From contig WJIO01000333.1 of the NCBI GenBank assembly GCA_014730235.1, positions 1 through 10,079 of the forward strand: a DNA stretch of 10,079 nt, given 5' to 3'. Origin of the DNA: Candidatus Poribacteria bacterium (GTDB lineage: Bacteria; Poribacteria; DTPJ01; WJIO01). The notes under the pieces were generated by a model. The model was not told where the DNA came from and ran no database searches. It saw nothing but the letters and a program-made list of their open reading frames with translations. The translations under genes and the position numbers were made by a program. Shown here piece by piece: positions 1 to 7,214 of the stretch (positions are counted from its first letter, which is position 1; every line of letters starts with the position of its first letter).

Positions 1-121
1 GGTTCTTCCGGGTTTAGTGTGGTAATAGTTTTAAAATTCTCTCAACCTGTCATTCCTGCGAAAGCAGGAATGACAGCATAAAGATGTTTCTTATCTTTAC
101 CACACTAAACCCGGAAGAACC
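1..121. repeat. Nested-palindrome MITE-like element, copy A
   Basis: The first and last 25 bases (1-25 and 97-121, ends GGTTCTTCCGGG / CCCGGAAGAACC) are perfect inverted repeats. Inside them lies a second perfect palindrome, GTCATTCCTGC (49-59), loop GAAA (60-63), GCAGGAATGAC (64-74). There is no room for a protein. Related copies occur at 151-334 and 7675-7808, so this is a dispersed family and not a single terminator. Short size, terminal inverted repeats and several copies suggest a non-autonomous mobile element or a REP-like palindromic unit. The left flank lies outside the window, so a target-site duplication cannot be judged. The bases just outside the right end read TAAAGTTTT. Confidence 0.85.
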
Positions 122-150
122 TAAAGTTTTTAGTCTGTATCAGAAGTTTT

Positions 151-334
151 GGCTCATCCAGTTTGGGTGTGGAAGTGTAAAAAACATTGTCCAATTAAGA
201 AAAAAAACATCCTCCATTTGTTATTCATGCTTCAAGCTTTTTGAAAAAGCTTGAGCAAAAAGGAATAAGAATTTCGCAGGAATGACAAGCTGAGAAAATT
301 TTCAAATTATTACCATACTCAAACCAGAAGAGCC
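151..334. repeat. Degenerate, inverted copy C of the palindromic element
   Basis: The ends GGCTCATCCAGTTTGGGTG (from 151) and the complement of 310-334 match at 18 of 25 positions. They resemble the ends of copy A with GGTTC changed to GGCTC. The stretch CGCAGGAATGACAAGCTGAG (about 273-292) followed by ATTACCATACTC matches the reverse complement of the left half of copies A and B, so this copy lies in the opposite orientation. It is longer than copy A, and its centre carries a different perfect palindrome, TCAAGCTTTTT (232-242) / AAAAAGCTTGA (244-254). The flanks GAAGTTTT (143-150) and AAAGTTTT (335-342) differ by one base and could be a target duplication. Confidence 0.65.
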
Positions 335-377
335 AAAGTTTTCACGGACACAAATTTTATGTTTGGAGGATTTTTTG

Positions 378-406
378 TTGACTTAAAATTATCACTGTGG
401 TATTCT
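378..406 (+). promoter_or_regulatory. Sigma-70-type promoter candidate for the LamG gene
   Basis: TTGACT (378-383), a 17-base spacer and TATTCT (401-406), with TGG directly before the -10 (398-400) as an extended -10 element. This is the best promoter match in the 5' region. Transcription would start near 413 and give a leader of nearly 290 nt before the ATG at 700. Called from sequence match only. Confidence 0.5.
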
Positions 407-699
407 ATTTCGGATTTAACTTTTTGTTTTTAAGCAAAATGATTTTGAAATATGGATTTTCTGCTAAATTTAATATTTATAGGTGTTTAGCGTTTCAGAT
501 CCTCCTGAATCCCTCCTTTGGGAAAGGGAGACTTTTAGAACCAGATTTATTAAACTTGCTAAGCCTTTTTTCGCACTAAAATCCCCATTTGTGAAAGAAG
601 GAAATTTTTGGTTGTTTTTTCTGGTGGATTTTTCCACCGTATTTCGTTGATCTGATTTTTTCAGATTAACCACTTAATACTTTAAGGAGGTTAAACGTT
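407..699 (+). other. Non-coding, hairpin-rich leader upstream of the LamG gene
   Basis: No credible gene lies here. Visible structures are a stem-loop CTCCTTT/AAAGGGAG (513-530), a degenerate AAAATCCCC...GGAAATTTT repeat-like segment (about 577-616), a perfect 6-bp hairpin GGTGGA-TTTT-TCCACC (623-638) and a 5-bp hairpin TCTGA-TTTTT-TCAGA (651-665). A strong Shine-Dalgarno AAGGAGG (684-690) sits 9 nt before the ATG. The first two segments resemble degraded dispersed repeats (CCTTTGGGAAAGG type). The two T-loop hairpins just before the ribosome binding site could affect mRNA stability or translation, but that is inference. Confidence 0.5.
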
Positions 700-1512
700 A
701 TGAAAGCTTTTGTATGGGTTTTAGCTCTTAGTCTAGTGTTATGCGGTTTTTCATATGCCTCTCTGGATGATGGTCTGGTGGGTTACTGGGGTCTTGACGG
801 AAGTACCAAAGACGGTAGCGGACATGGTAATCACGGTGTTATTATCGGAGATCCCAGAACAGTAGAAGGTATGGTAGGCCAGGCCCTGGATTTCAACGGT
901 GATGATGGTATTGATATTGCCAGTAATCCAGTTCTGGAACTACCGAATGCCCTTACAGCCGCCTGCTGGATTTATCCGCGCGCGATTGTTGATGCTGCCG
1001 GTAACGATCATGCAGGTATATTCTGGAAAGGCCATATGATCGGTTGGGGTGCAGACATGTATAACTTCCGTATTGCTACTGCCAGCGAATCCGGTTTAAC
1101 ATGGGGTTCAACGGGCAGCGGAGTTGAAGGCTACTTTGCTACAGCCAACTGCTTACCCGATCTGGAGGCATGGTATCATGTGGCTCTGGTAGAAGATGGA
1201 TCAGAAGGTAGGGCTTATGTAAACGGCGTGGAATTGACTGATGCCGACGTAACCGGGGGAGATATGCACCGCCCAGCCGCTCCTTATGATGTATGGCCTG
1301 ATGAGCCGGTCAGAATCGGCTACTCTCAGGGACGGGGTGGCGATGTAAACACGCTGGTATTCTTTGATGGAATCATTGATGAAGTCGTGCTTTACGACCG
1401 CGCTCTCAGCGTTGATGAAATTGGCGATCTTATGAATAATGGTCTGCCAACTACCGCTGTTGAACCTGGCGATAAGCTTGCTTCTACATGGTCAGAGATT
1501 AAGAGCCGTTAG
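700..1512 (+). CDS. Secreted LamG (concanavalin A-like) domain protein
   Basis: The 270-residue product has a signal peptide (Lys2, hydrophobic core about residues 4-17, probable cleavage after SYA at Ala20). One LamG-type jelly-roll domain then spans roughly residues 25-247. Family signs are the opening GLVGYWGLDG, SGHGNHG, the VGQALDFNGDDG strand, AWYHVALVEDGSEGRAYVNG, and the closing IDEVVLYDRALSVDEIGDLM. Such domains fold as beta-sandwiches that bind glycans or proteins outside the cytoplasm; the ligand cannot be read from sequence. Cys15 lies in LVLC, but Leu at -1 makes a lipobox unlikely. The last 20 residues, after the domain, form a distinct tail (AVEPGDKLASTW) of a kind I associate with poribacterial LamG proteins. 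The gene is monocistronic: it has its own promoter candidate and Shine-Dalgarno and is closed by a terminator. The start at 700 is fixed by AAGGAGG 9 nt upstream. It is unrelated in function to the downstream housekeeping genes. Confidence 0.85.
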   Translation: MKAFVWVLALSLVLCGFSYASLDDGLVGYWGLDGSTKDGSGHGNHGVIIGDPRTVEGMVGQALDFNGDDGIDIASNPVLELPNALTAACWIYPRAIVDAAGNDHAGIFWKGHMIGWGADMYNFRIATASESGLTWGSTGSGVEGYFATANCLPDLEAWYHVALVEDGSEGRAYVNGVELTDADVTGGDMHRPAAPYDVWPDEPVRIGYSQGRGGDVNTLVFFDGIIDEVVLYDRALSVDEIGDLMNNGLPTTAVEPGDKLASTWSEIKSR

Positions 1513-1531
1513 TTTGTTCTTAGTTTTTACT

Positions 1532-1565
1532 AAAAACCCGGGATTGAATCAATCCCGGGTTTTTT
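1532..1565 (+). terminator. Intrinsic terminator after the LamG gene
   Basis: AAAAACCCGGGATTGA (1532-1547), one base, then its exact complement TCAATCCCGGGTTTTT (1549-1564), ending in a T run. The GC-rich core CCCGGG flanked by A and T tracts makes it potentially bidirectional. It begins 19 nt after the LamG stop and separates that gene from the phoH transcription unit. Confidence 0.92.
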
Positions 1566-1624
1566 GTTACCATATTGTAAAGTATAGCCAAGTGTTATGA
1601 TACCTTGATTTTTGCTTTTTTCTC

Positions 1625-1653
1625 TTGCAATTTTGATGATATTCAGATACAAT
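1625..1653 (+). promoter_or_regulatory. Sigma-70-type promoter candidate for phoH and downstream genes
   Basis: TTGCAA (1625-1630), a 17-base spacer and TACAAT (1648-1653), in the AT-rich gap between the LamG terminator and phoH. The -10 box forms part of a 10-bp inverted repeat (see findings). A second -10-like TATAAT (1676-1681) lacks a good -35. The rest of this gap (1566-1767) shows no gene. Confidence 0.45.
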
Positions 1654-1767
1654 ATGGAATAATCTCATAATGGGTTATAATGAGTAATTATGGCTTTTAA
1701 GATAGTTTTAATGATATATAAATAATGATTATTAAATAGATAAATTAATAATAAGGGACGGTATCAT

Positions 1768-2751
1768 TTGGAGGAAAAAGATTCTTTTAGCATTGTACTC
1801 AAAGATTCATCTGAAGCTCAGGAGCTTTTTGGCCAACAGGATACAAATTTAAAAATATTAGAAGATAACTTTGATGCAAAGATTGTGGCCAGAGGATGTA
1901 ATCTTGAGATTATCGGTGATGAAGAAGAAACAAGGGTAATATCACAGATATTTGAAGAGCTTTTAAACCTTGTGCGAGGAGGACACAGCATAAGCTCTGG
2001 TGACGTAAAATATGCTATTCGCATGATCAAAGGTTCTAAAGAGCTGGATCTGGCAAACTTTGCTACAGAACCTATACATGTATATTCTAACCGGATAATA
2101 AGACCTAAGACCAATGGTCAAAAGAAATATGTAGCGGCTATGCAACAATACGATCTTGTCTTTGGTATTGGTCCTGCAGGGACCGGTAAGACTTATCTTG
2201 CTATGGCCATGGCTGTTTCTGCACTGAAGAGCGGCAAAACCGGTCGTATTATAATGACCAGACCAGCAGTAGAGGCAGGAGAAAGCCTGGGGTTTCTTCC
2301 CGGCGATATGCTGGCAAAGGTTGACCCATATCTTCGCCCCCTTTATGATGCGCTTTATGATATGATGCCGGTAGACAGGATTCAAACATACATGGAACGA
2401 GGTGTTATAGAAGTTGCGCCGCTGGCTTTTATGCGGGGACGTACTTTAAACAACTCATTTGTTGTCCTTGATGAAGCCCAGAACTCCACATGTGAACAGA
2501 TGAAGATGTTCCTCACCCGTTTGGGTTTTGACTCGAAAGCAGTTGTAACCGGTGATATAACACAAATTGATCTACCACCAGAAAGAGGCTCTGGATTACT
2601 TCAAGTCCAAAAAGTGTTAAGCGATGTTAAAGGTATAAAATTTGCGTATTTAACCGGTGAAGATGTTGTAAGACACGAATTGGTTCAGACAATAATAATG
2701 GCTTATGAGAAATATGAAGAAGACGATGAAACAACGGTGACTGATGAATAA
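1768..2751 (+). CDS. phoH: PhoH family ATPase (YbeZ/PhoH-like)
   Basis: This is a 327-residue cytoplasmic P-loop ATPase, the usual length for the YbeZ-type PhoH family. An N-terminal KH-like region (about residues 1-100, with MEEKDSFSIVLKDSSEAQEL and ILEDNFDAKIVARG) precedes the PhoH ATPase core. The core has Walker A GPAGTGKT at 135-142, TRPAVEAGESLGFLPGD at about 168-185, Walker B VVLDEAQN at 232-239 and the TGDITQIDLP segment after it. The family is linked to RNA metabolism, and YbeZ is associated with YbeY, whose gene lies one gene downstream here. The start is a TTG at 1768 with AAGGGA (1753-1758) 9 nt upstream; no in-frame ATG lies near it. The acidic C-terminus (EKYEEDDETTVTDE) is typical. 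It is probably the first gene of the unit running through pgpH, ybeY and corC. Confidence 0.95.
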   Translation: MEEKDSFSIVLKDSSEAQELFGQQDTNLKILEDNFDAKIVARGCNLEIIGDEEETRVISQIFEELLNLVRGGHSISSGDVKYAIRMIKGSKELDLANFATEPIHVYSNRIIRPKTNGQKKYVAAMQQYDLVFGIGPAGTGKTYLAMAMAVSALKSGKTGRIIMTRPAVEAGESLGFLPGDMLAKVDPYLRPLYDALYDMMPVDRIQTYMERGVIEVAPLAFMRGRTLNNSFVVLDEAQNSTCEQMKMFLTRLGFDSKAVVTGDITQIDLPPERGSGLLQVQKVLSDVKGIKFAYLTGEDVVRHELVQTIIMAYEKYEEDDETTVTDE

Positions 2752-2836
2752 AATGTAACGTAGAATAATTTTTTACCCCCATATAGGCTTATTTAGACTG
2801 AAATGGCCAACTTTGACAATAAAAGGGGGAATTTTC

Positions 2837-5227
2837 ATGCGGATGCCCTGGTACGGGCATAGAAGTGATAAAAGCACAAGAAAGTATCACGGAATTTCTG
2901 AAATACTTTTTAACCGTGCAAAAATGCACTGGTGGTTGCTTGGTGTTATTTTTGCTCTTAATGTATTCTGGACGGTCTTTCCTATGGAAGAAGGCCGTCG
3001 GCTTTTAAGCCCTGATAGTTTTGAGGTAGGAGAAAAAAGCTCCCGAGATATATATGCCCAAGCCGATTTTACATATTATGATGAAACAGCAACAGAGGAG
3101 GAAAAGCAAAAAGCACTAACAGAACTACCTCCGGTATTTAAACTCAATTTTCTCTGGCTTGAAAATGCAAAAGAAGAGTTTAAAATAGTACGTCAGGTTC
3201 GAGACAGCGTTGCTCTTAGCAATGAAGAGAAAGTTGCGAGTATGAGGAGATTGTTTTATATAGGCCCTACGGATGAAGTTGGCCTTATACTGGCTACCGC
3301 GCCGGAAGAAGATATTGATGCCATGGAAAGATCTGTGGAAAACATCTTGTCCTCAGTTTTGAAAGATGGTATAGTTTCTGATGGCGATGGAAGCAGCTTT
3401 GCCAGTGAATTAAAAAGAATAGAATATATCAAGCCTAAGTGGAATCAGATCAAACGGAAGCTGGCAGCAGAACTTGGGCGTGAACCGAGGGACGAACAGA
3501 TTGCATCAAGTATACCTGTGGTTTTGCTGGATGATACATCAACTCCACCTTTAGAAAGGCGTGTACTGGTAAGTGATCTGAGGACATGGACAGAGGCAAC
3601 CCGGATTGTTGAGGAAAAAGCTGCTGAATTAAAAGAACCTATAAGTACGGTTGTAAGGGAAATAAGCATAGATCTGCTTCGACCTAATCTGACCTATGAT
3701 TCAGCTTTAACAGAAAAGCGAAAAAAGGAACTTCTGGAGAATTTCCCTCCAGTCAGTAGAAGAATTCCTGAAGGCACAAAAATTATCGGAGCCGGTGACG
3801 AGGTAACGGAATATCACAAGGGTAAACTTGAGGCCATGTATTCCGTTCAAAAGCGTAGAATATTCCGCTCTATTCCAGGGGCTGTTCTGCTGACAGGCTT
3901 GTTGGTATTTGTCCTTGTAATATATTTAAGAAAATACGAATATGATACATTCTCCGAACCCAGAAAGATAATTGCGCTAAATACCGTTATACTTTTAATA
4001 CTTGCCCTGGGAAATTTGATTATTGTCTGGGGGCCTGCACTTGGCATAACTCGAGCCGGATTTTTGATCCCTGCGGCTCTGGCTTCGATAATAATTGCTA
4101 TACTTGTTAATGTGCAACTGGCAATAGTTGTAACCTGTATCATAGGTATTTTTATAGCCATGCTTGCAGGATTGGATTTAACGGTATCACTTCAATATTT
4201 TCTGGTTATACTGGCCGGGGGAATAACGGCTGCTGTTTCGGCATCCCTGGCACGACATCGAAGACATCTAATTTTTGCAGGGCTCTATGTATCGATAGTA
4301 AATATTATTACAATAATGGGATTGGGTCTACTAGAGCATGAACGTCTTATTAACATAGGTGTTAATTGTTCCATCGGTGCCATTAACGGTATTGCCGTTG
4401 CTGTGTTAGCACCGGGATTATTGCCAATATTTGAATATTTATCCAGAACAACTACAGACATGGAGCTTCTGGAACTTTCAGATCTCAAACAGCCATTATT
4501 GATAGAATTTAAAGAGAAAGCAAGTGGAAGTTATCATCACAGCCTTGCAGTTGCAGAATTAGCCGACGCAGCAGCGGAAGAGATAGGCGCTAATGCTCTT
4601 CTGGCAAGAGTCGGTTCTTATTATCATGATATTGGTAAAATAGTTAAGCCAGAAGGTTTTATTGAGAACCAAAAAGGTGAAAATGTTCATGACAGCCTGA
4701 GCCCACAGATGAGCGTAAGATTGATCTCCCGTCATGTAAAGGACGGAGCCAAGATGGGTAAAGAATATAAACTTCCGCAGGTGGTTGTTGATATAATTCA
4801 ACAACACCAGGGAAACACCCTTATCGGTGGACAGCGATTTTACCAGAAGGCCCTGGAAGAAGACCGGCATAATACAGTCCGTCTTGAGGATTTTCGCTAT
4901 CCCGGCCCCAAACCTCAAACAAAAGAGGCTGCTATTGTTATGCTTGCTGACTCAGTGGAGTCGGCAAGACGGGCTATGCTTCAGGACAAGCCTACTTACA
5001 GCCGCCTGGTTAGCTTTGTAAGAGAGATCATAGACGATAAAATAATGGACTCGCAGTTGGACGAATGTGATTTAACCTTGAGAGATATTAGCTCAATAGC
5101 TGATGCTTTTGTCCGGGTTTTGTCTGGGATGTATCATACCCGTATAGATTATCCCAAAGAGAAAGTCGTTGCGATAGGTACTGAAAGCGATTCAGCAAAG
5201 GAGACTGACGGTGATAATGATAGATAG
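2837..5227 (+). CDS. pgpH: PgpH/YqfF-type 7TM-HD cyclic-di-AMP phosphodiesterase
   Basis: This 796-residue membrane protein has a 7TMR-HD architecture. One membrane helix (about residues 32-50, HWWLLGVIFALNVFW) is followed by a large extracytoplasmic 7TMR-HDED-like region to about 340, with repeated VxxxL(L/F)xNFPPV/LPPVF strand motifs. Then comes a block of about seven helices (about 345-545) and a cytoplasmic HD domain. The HD metal ligands are visible: YHHS at 566-569, the HD pair H597-D598 in YYHDIGKI, and a later His in IQQHQGNTLI. Characterised members hydrolyse c-di-AMP to pApA. The length exceeds the roughly 710-720 residues of the Bacillus and Listeria proteins. I prefer ATG 2837 to the upstream in-frame TTG 2813, because AAGGGGGA (2823-2830) sits 6 nt before the ATG and downstream of the TTG. 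The gene overlaps ybeY by 17 nt. Confidence 0.93.
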   Translation: MRMPWYGHRSDKSTRKYHGISEILFNRAKMHWWLLGVIFALNVFWTVFPMEEGRRLLSPDSFEVGEKSSRDIYAQADFTYYDETATEEEKQKALTELPPVFKLNFLWLENAKEEFKIVRQVRDSVALSNEEKVASMRRLFYIGPTDEVGLILATAPEEDIDAMERSVENILSSVLKDGIVSDGDGSSFASELKRIEYIKPKWNQIKRKLAAELGREPRDEQIASSIPVVLLDDTSTPPLERRVLVSDLRTWTEATRIVEEKAAELKEPISTVVREISIDLLRPNLTYDSALTEKRKKELLENFPPVSRRIPEGTKIIGAGDEVTEYHKGKLEAMYSVQKRRIFRSIPGAVLLTGLLVFVLVIYLRKYEYDTFSEPRKIIALNTVILLILALGNLIIVWGPALGITRAGFLIPAALASIIIAILVNVQLAIVVTCIIGIFIAMLAGLDLTVSLQYFLVILAGGITAAVSASLARHRRHLIFAGLYVSIVNIITIMGLGLLEHERLINIGVNCSIGAINGIAVAVLAPGLLPIFEYLSRTTTDMELLELSDLKQPLLIEFKEKASGSYHHSLAVAELADAAAEEIGANALLARVGSYYHDIGKIVKPEGFIENQKGENVHDSLSPQMSVRLISRHVKDGAKMGKEYKLPQVVVDIIQQHQGNTLIGGQRFYQKALEEDRHNTVRLEDFRYPGPKPQTKEAAIVMLADSVESARRAMLQDKPTYSRLVSFVREIIDDKIMDSQLDECDLTLRDISSIADAFVRVLSGMYHTRIDYPKEKVVAIGTESDSAKETDGDNDR

Positions 5228-5705
5228 CTCTCCTGATCTAGAAGTGGGAGATGATATTGTAGATACTGTCAGGAAAGCTGCTGAAGTTACCCTGTCTTCG
5301 GAAAATGTCAAGGATTTTGAACTAAGTATTCTTCTGACTGACGATGAAGAGATACAGCGTTTAAACAGAATATATCGGGATGTGGACAGGCCTACGGATG
5401 TGCTGGCTTTTGCTATGCGAGAGGGTGAAGACGGTCAACTGAATCAAAATATACTTGGTGATGTTGTTATATCACTGCCAACTACCAGGCATCAGGCTGA
5501 GAGTTATGGACACAGTTTTGATATGGAACTATCGCTTCTGGTTTCTCATGGTGTTTTGCATTTGATTGGTTATGAACATGATAGACAAGATAATATGGAG
5601 ATTATGGAGCAAAGACAAAGAAAAGTTCTTTGTTTATTGGGATATGATTTATCTGATACAGGTAATTTTTTAGAAACCCCCAACGAAACCGGTGAAAGTA
5701 GGTGA
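5211..5705 (+). CDS. ybeY: Endoribonuclease YbeY (rRNA maturation factor)
   Basis: This 164-residue YbeY/UPF0054 metalloprotein acts in 16S rRNA 3'-end maturation and 70S ribosome quality control. The zinc-binding HGVLHLIGYEHD motif is intact (His113, His117, His123), as is the upstream RDVDRPTDVLAFA segment with the conserved arginine and the LGDVVIS strand. GTG 5211 is the likely start because AAGGAG (5198-5203) is 7 nt before it; ATG 5217, two codons later, would be 13 nt away. The start overlaps the end of pgpH by 17 nt, which implies translational coupling. Close linkage to phoH is the usual context for this family. The stop TGA overlaps a GTG that opens the small ORF at 5702. Confidence 0.96.
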   Translation: MIMIDSSPDLEVGDDIVDTVRKAAEVTLSSENVKDFELSILLTDDEEIQRLNRIYRDVDRPTDVLAFAMREGEDGQLNQNILGDVVISLPTTRHQAESYGHSFDMELSLLVSHGVLHLIGYEHDRQDNMEIMEQRQRKVLCLLGYDLSDTGNFLETPNETGESR

Positions 5706-5854
5706 TATTAGCCTTATTAGCTTTCCGACTTCGGATATGGGTTCGGGGTTTGGTGAATAGCCATTATAGATTCCTGGCTTCATACCGTATAGCAGTAAGA
5801 TACAGCGCTTGGCTTGCTTCTCGTATCTATGAGCTATATAACGCTGGAGAGTGA
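5702..5854 (+). CDS. Small coupled ORF between ybeY and corC, unknown
   Basis: The gap between ybeY and the CorC-type gene holds a 50-codon ORF. Its GTG (5702-5704) overlaps the ybeY TGA in a GTGA junction. Its own TGA (5852-5854) ends 6 nt before the TTG start of the next gene, and the next gene's Shine-Dalgarno (GGAGAG, 5846-5851) lies within its last codons. The peptide begins MILALLAFRLRIWVRGLV. It has seven Arg (residues 9, 11, 15, 23, 29, 33, 41), nine aromatic residues, no Lys, and only two acidic residues, both near the end. A short hydrophobic N-terminus followed by regularly spaced Arg could give a cationic amphipathic or membrane-associated helix. I recognise no family. The layout suggests a real coupled gene, but an ORF this short could arise by chance, or be the remnant of a gene once present between ybeY and its neighbour. 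No separate Shine-Dalgarno is evident. Confidence 0.45.
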   Translation: MILALLAFRLRIWVRGLVNSHYRFLASYRIAVRYSAWLASRIYELYNAGE

Positions 5855-5860
5855 TCAGTT

Positions 5861-7186
5861 TTGGATTTACCATTTACCGCGCTTGGATTAGGCGTAGTAC
5901 TGGTGTTTTCGGTGATTTTTTCTACGGCAGAAGCTTTGCTAAATAAGATTACAAAAGGTGAAGTAAAAGATATTATAGAGGAAGGTGGTCCTGGAGTAGA
6001 AGCGATTACATCACTGCTTCAGAATCCCAGAAATTTCTCTAATACTATAGTAGTTGCCAAGAGTTTACTTTCTGTTGGTGCTGTTATAATAACCTTCTTG
6101 TTGGTCAGTAAGATACAGCCAGAAGGTAGTATAACTTATAATCTTGTGATTTCTGCTGTTGCATCGGCTGTGCTTTTGATAGTATTTACTGAGATGGTGC
6201 CTAAATCGTATGTTAGGGGCAGAGCAGAACGTTCTTTTATAACCGCGCTTAAGTTTTTAAAAGTATTTTATTTTATACTCTATCCTGTAATTAAGTTTTT
6301 GTCGTTTATTGGCAATTTAAGCGTGAGGTTATTAGGAGGCAAAATCGGCAATGAAGAAGAGCCTTTAACATCCCAGGAAGAGTTAGAAGCTCTAACTGCT
6401 GTGGGCGAAAGCGAAGAGATACTGGAAAAAGAAGAACGTGAGATGATTCATGGCATATTTGGTCTGGAGAATACCGTAGCCCGGGAAATAATGACACCCA
6501 GAACAGATATGATCTATCTGGATGTAAAGTCTGATTTAAACCATGTGCTTTCTACTATAGTAGAAAAGGGTCACTCACGAATACCAGTATACGAAGACAG
6601 CGTTGATAATATAGTTGGCGTTTTACATGTAAAGGACTTACTGCGGTGCTGGTATGAAGATAAGAGTGATGTTAGTTTGATGGAAATGGTAAGACCTCCG
6701 GTTCTTGTTCCTGAGACGAAAAAGATTGACGATTTACTTCAGGAATTTAAAGACCAGAGAACGCATCTGGCCATAGTTATTGATGAATACGGAGGAACTG
6801 CAGGATTAGTTACTATAGAAGATGTAATAGAGGAAATCGTAGGTGAAATTCAGGATGAATATGATGAGGAAGACCTGCTTTATGAACAATTAGAAGATGG
6901 CTCATATTCACTGGATTCCAGAATGCCTATTGATGAAGCAAACGAGCTATTTGATATCGATTTGCCTCTTGAGGGCTCTGATAGTATCGGAGGTTTTATA
7001 GTAAATTACCTTGGACGAGTTCCATTGGCAGGAGAAACCTTTTCCTATGACTATACAAATTCTATCAATTCTAACAATGGAAATGATAATTCCCGTAAAG
7101 GTATACAAATATCAATATTAGAATCAGATGGGCGCAGGATTTCTCGTGTAAAAATTAGCGTAGATGAACTTGTTTCTAATTCTTAA
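5861..7186 (+). CDS. CNNM/CBS-pair/CorC_HlyC membrane protein (hemolysin-family transporter)
   Basis: This 441-residue protein has the standard three-part layout of the HlyC/CorC (YfjD/TlyC-like) family. An N-terminal CNNM (DUF21) region of about four hydrophobic segments covers residues 1-165. A cytoplasmic CBS pair covers about 205-335: CBS1 starts with MTPRTDM at 211-217, followed by HSRIPVYEDSVDNIVGVLHVKDLL, and CBS2 contains HLAIVIDEYGGTAGLVTIED. A CorC_HlyC domain follows (about 347-440). Members are implicated in Mg2+/Co2+ export or resistance, but the transported ion cannot be inferred here. The start is TTG 5861 behind GGAGAG (5846-5851), spacing 9 nt. Position after phoH and ybeY parallels ybeX in the proteobacterial ybeZYX cluster. 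An Asn/Ser-rich insert (about residues 400-412) lies in a loop of the last domain. Confidence 0.92.
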   Translation: MDLPFTALGLGVVLVFSVIFSTAEALLNKITKGEVKDIIEEGGPGVEAITSLLQNPRNFSNTIVVAKSLLSVGAVIITFLLVSKIQPEGSITYNLVISAVASAVLLIVFTEMVPKSYVRGRAERSFITALKFLKVFYFILYPVIKFLSFIGNLSVRLLGGKIGNEEEPLTSQEELEALTAVGESEEILEKEEREMIHGIFGLENTVAREIMTPRTDMIYLDVKSDLNHVLSTIVEKGHSRIPVYEDSVDNIVGVLHVKDLLRCWYEDKSDVSLMEMVRPPVLVPETKKIDDLLQEFKDQRTHLAIVIDEYGGTAGLVTIEDVIEEIVGEIQDEYDEEDLLYEQLEDGSYSLDSRMPIDEANELFDIDLPLEGSDSIGGFIVNYLGRVPLAGETFSYDYTNSINSNNGNDNSRKGIQISILESDGRRISRVKISVDELVSNS

Positions 7187-7214
7187 TTAAATTGATTTTT
7201 ATTCATGTATTGGT

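Noticed and set aside
1-340. CRISPR array
   Set aside because: The repeats are inverted, few and unevenly spaced, without spacers or cas genes.
397-579. 60-aa open frame in the 5' region (+ strand)
   Set aside because: It crosses the promoter candidate and a repeat-derived hairpin, has no Shine-Dalgarno, and is low-complexity Phe/Leu-rich.
470-673. 67-aa open frame on the - strand
   Set aside because: It is antisense to the hairpin-rich leader, with composition explained by A/T-rich repeats and no recognisable protein features.
730-747. Lipobox around Cys15 of the LamG protein
   Set aside because: Leu at the -1 position does not fit, and a better signal peptidase I site (SYA) follows at residue 20.
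2776-2829. CCCCC (2776-2780) pairing with the GGGGG of the pgpH Shine-Dalgarno as a regulatory switch
   Set aside because: There are only five pairs across a 44-nt loop with no extension on either side, so chance is a sufficient explanation.
2813-2836. TTG 2813 as the pgpH start
   Set aside because: The Shine-Dalgarno AAGGGGGA (2823-2830) lies downstream of it and fits ATG 2837.
2802-2861. 19-codon leader ORF overlapping the pgpH start
   Set aside because: It has no Shine-Dalgarno and no conserved features; it is in a different frame from pgpH and looks like chance.
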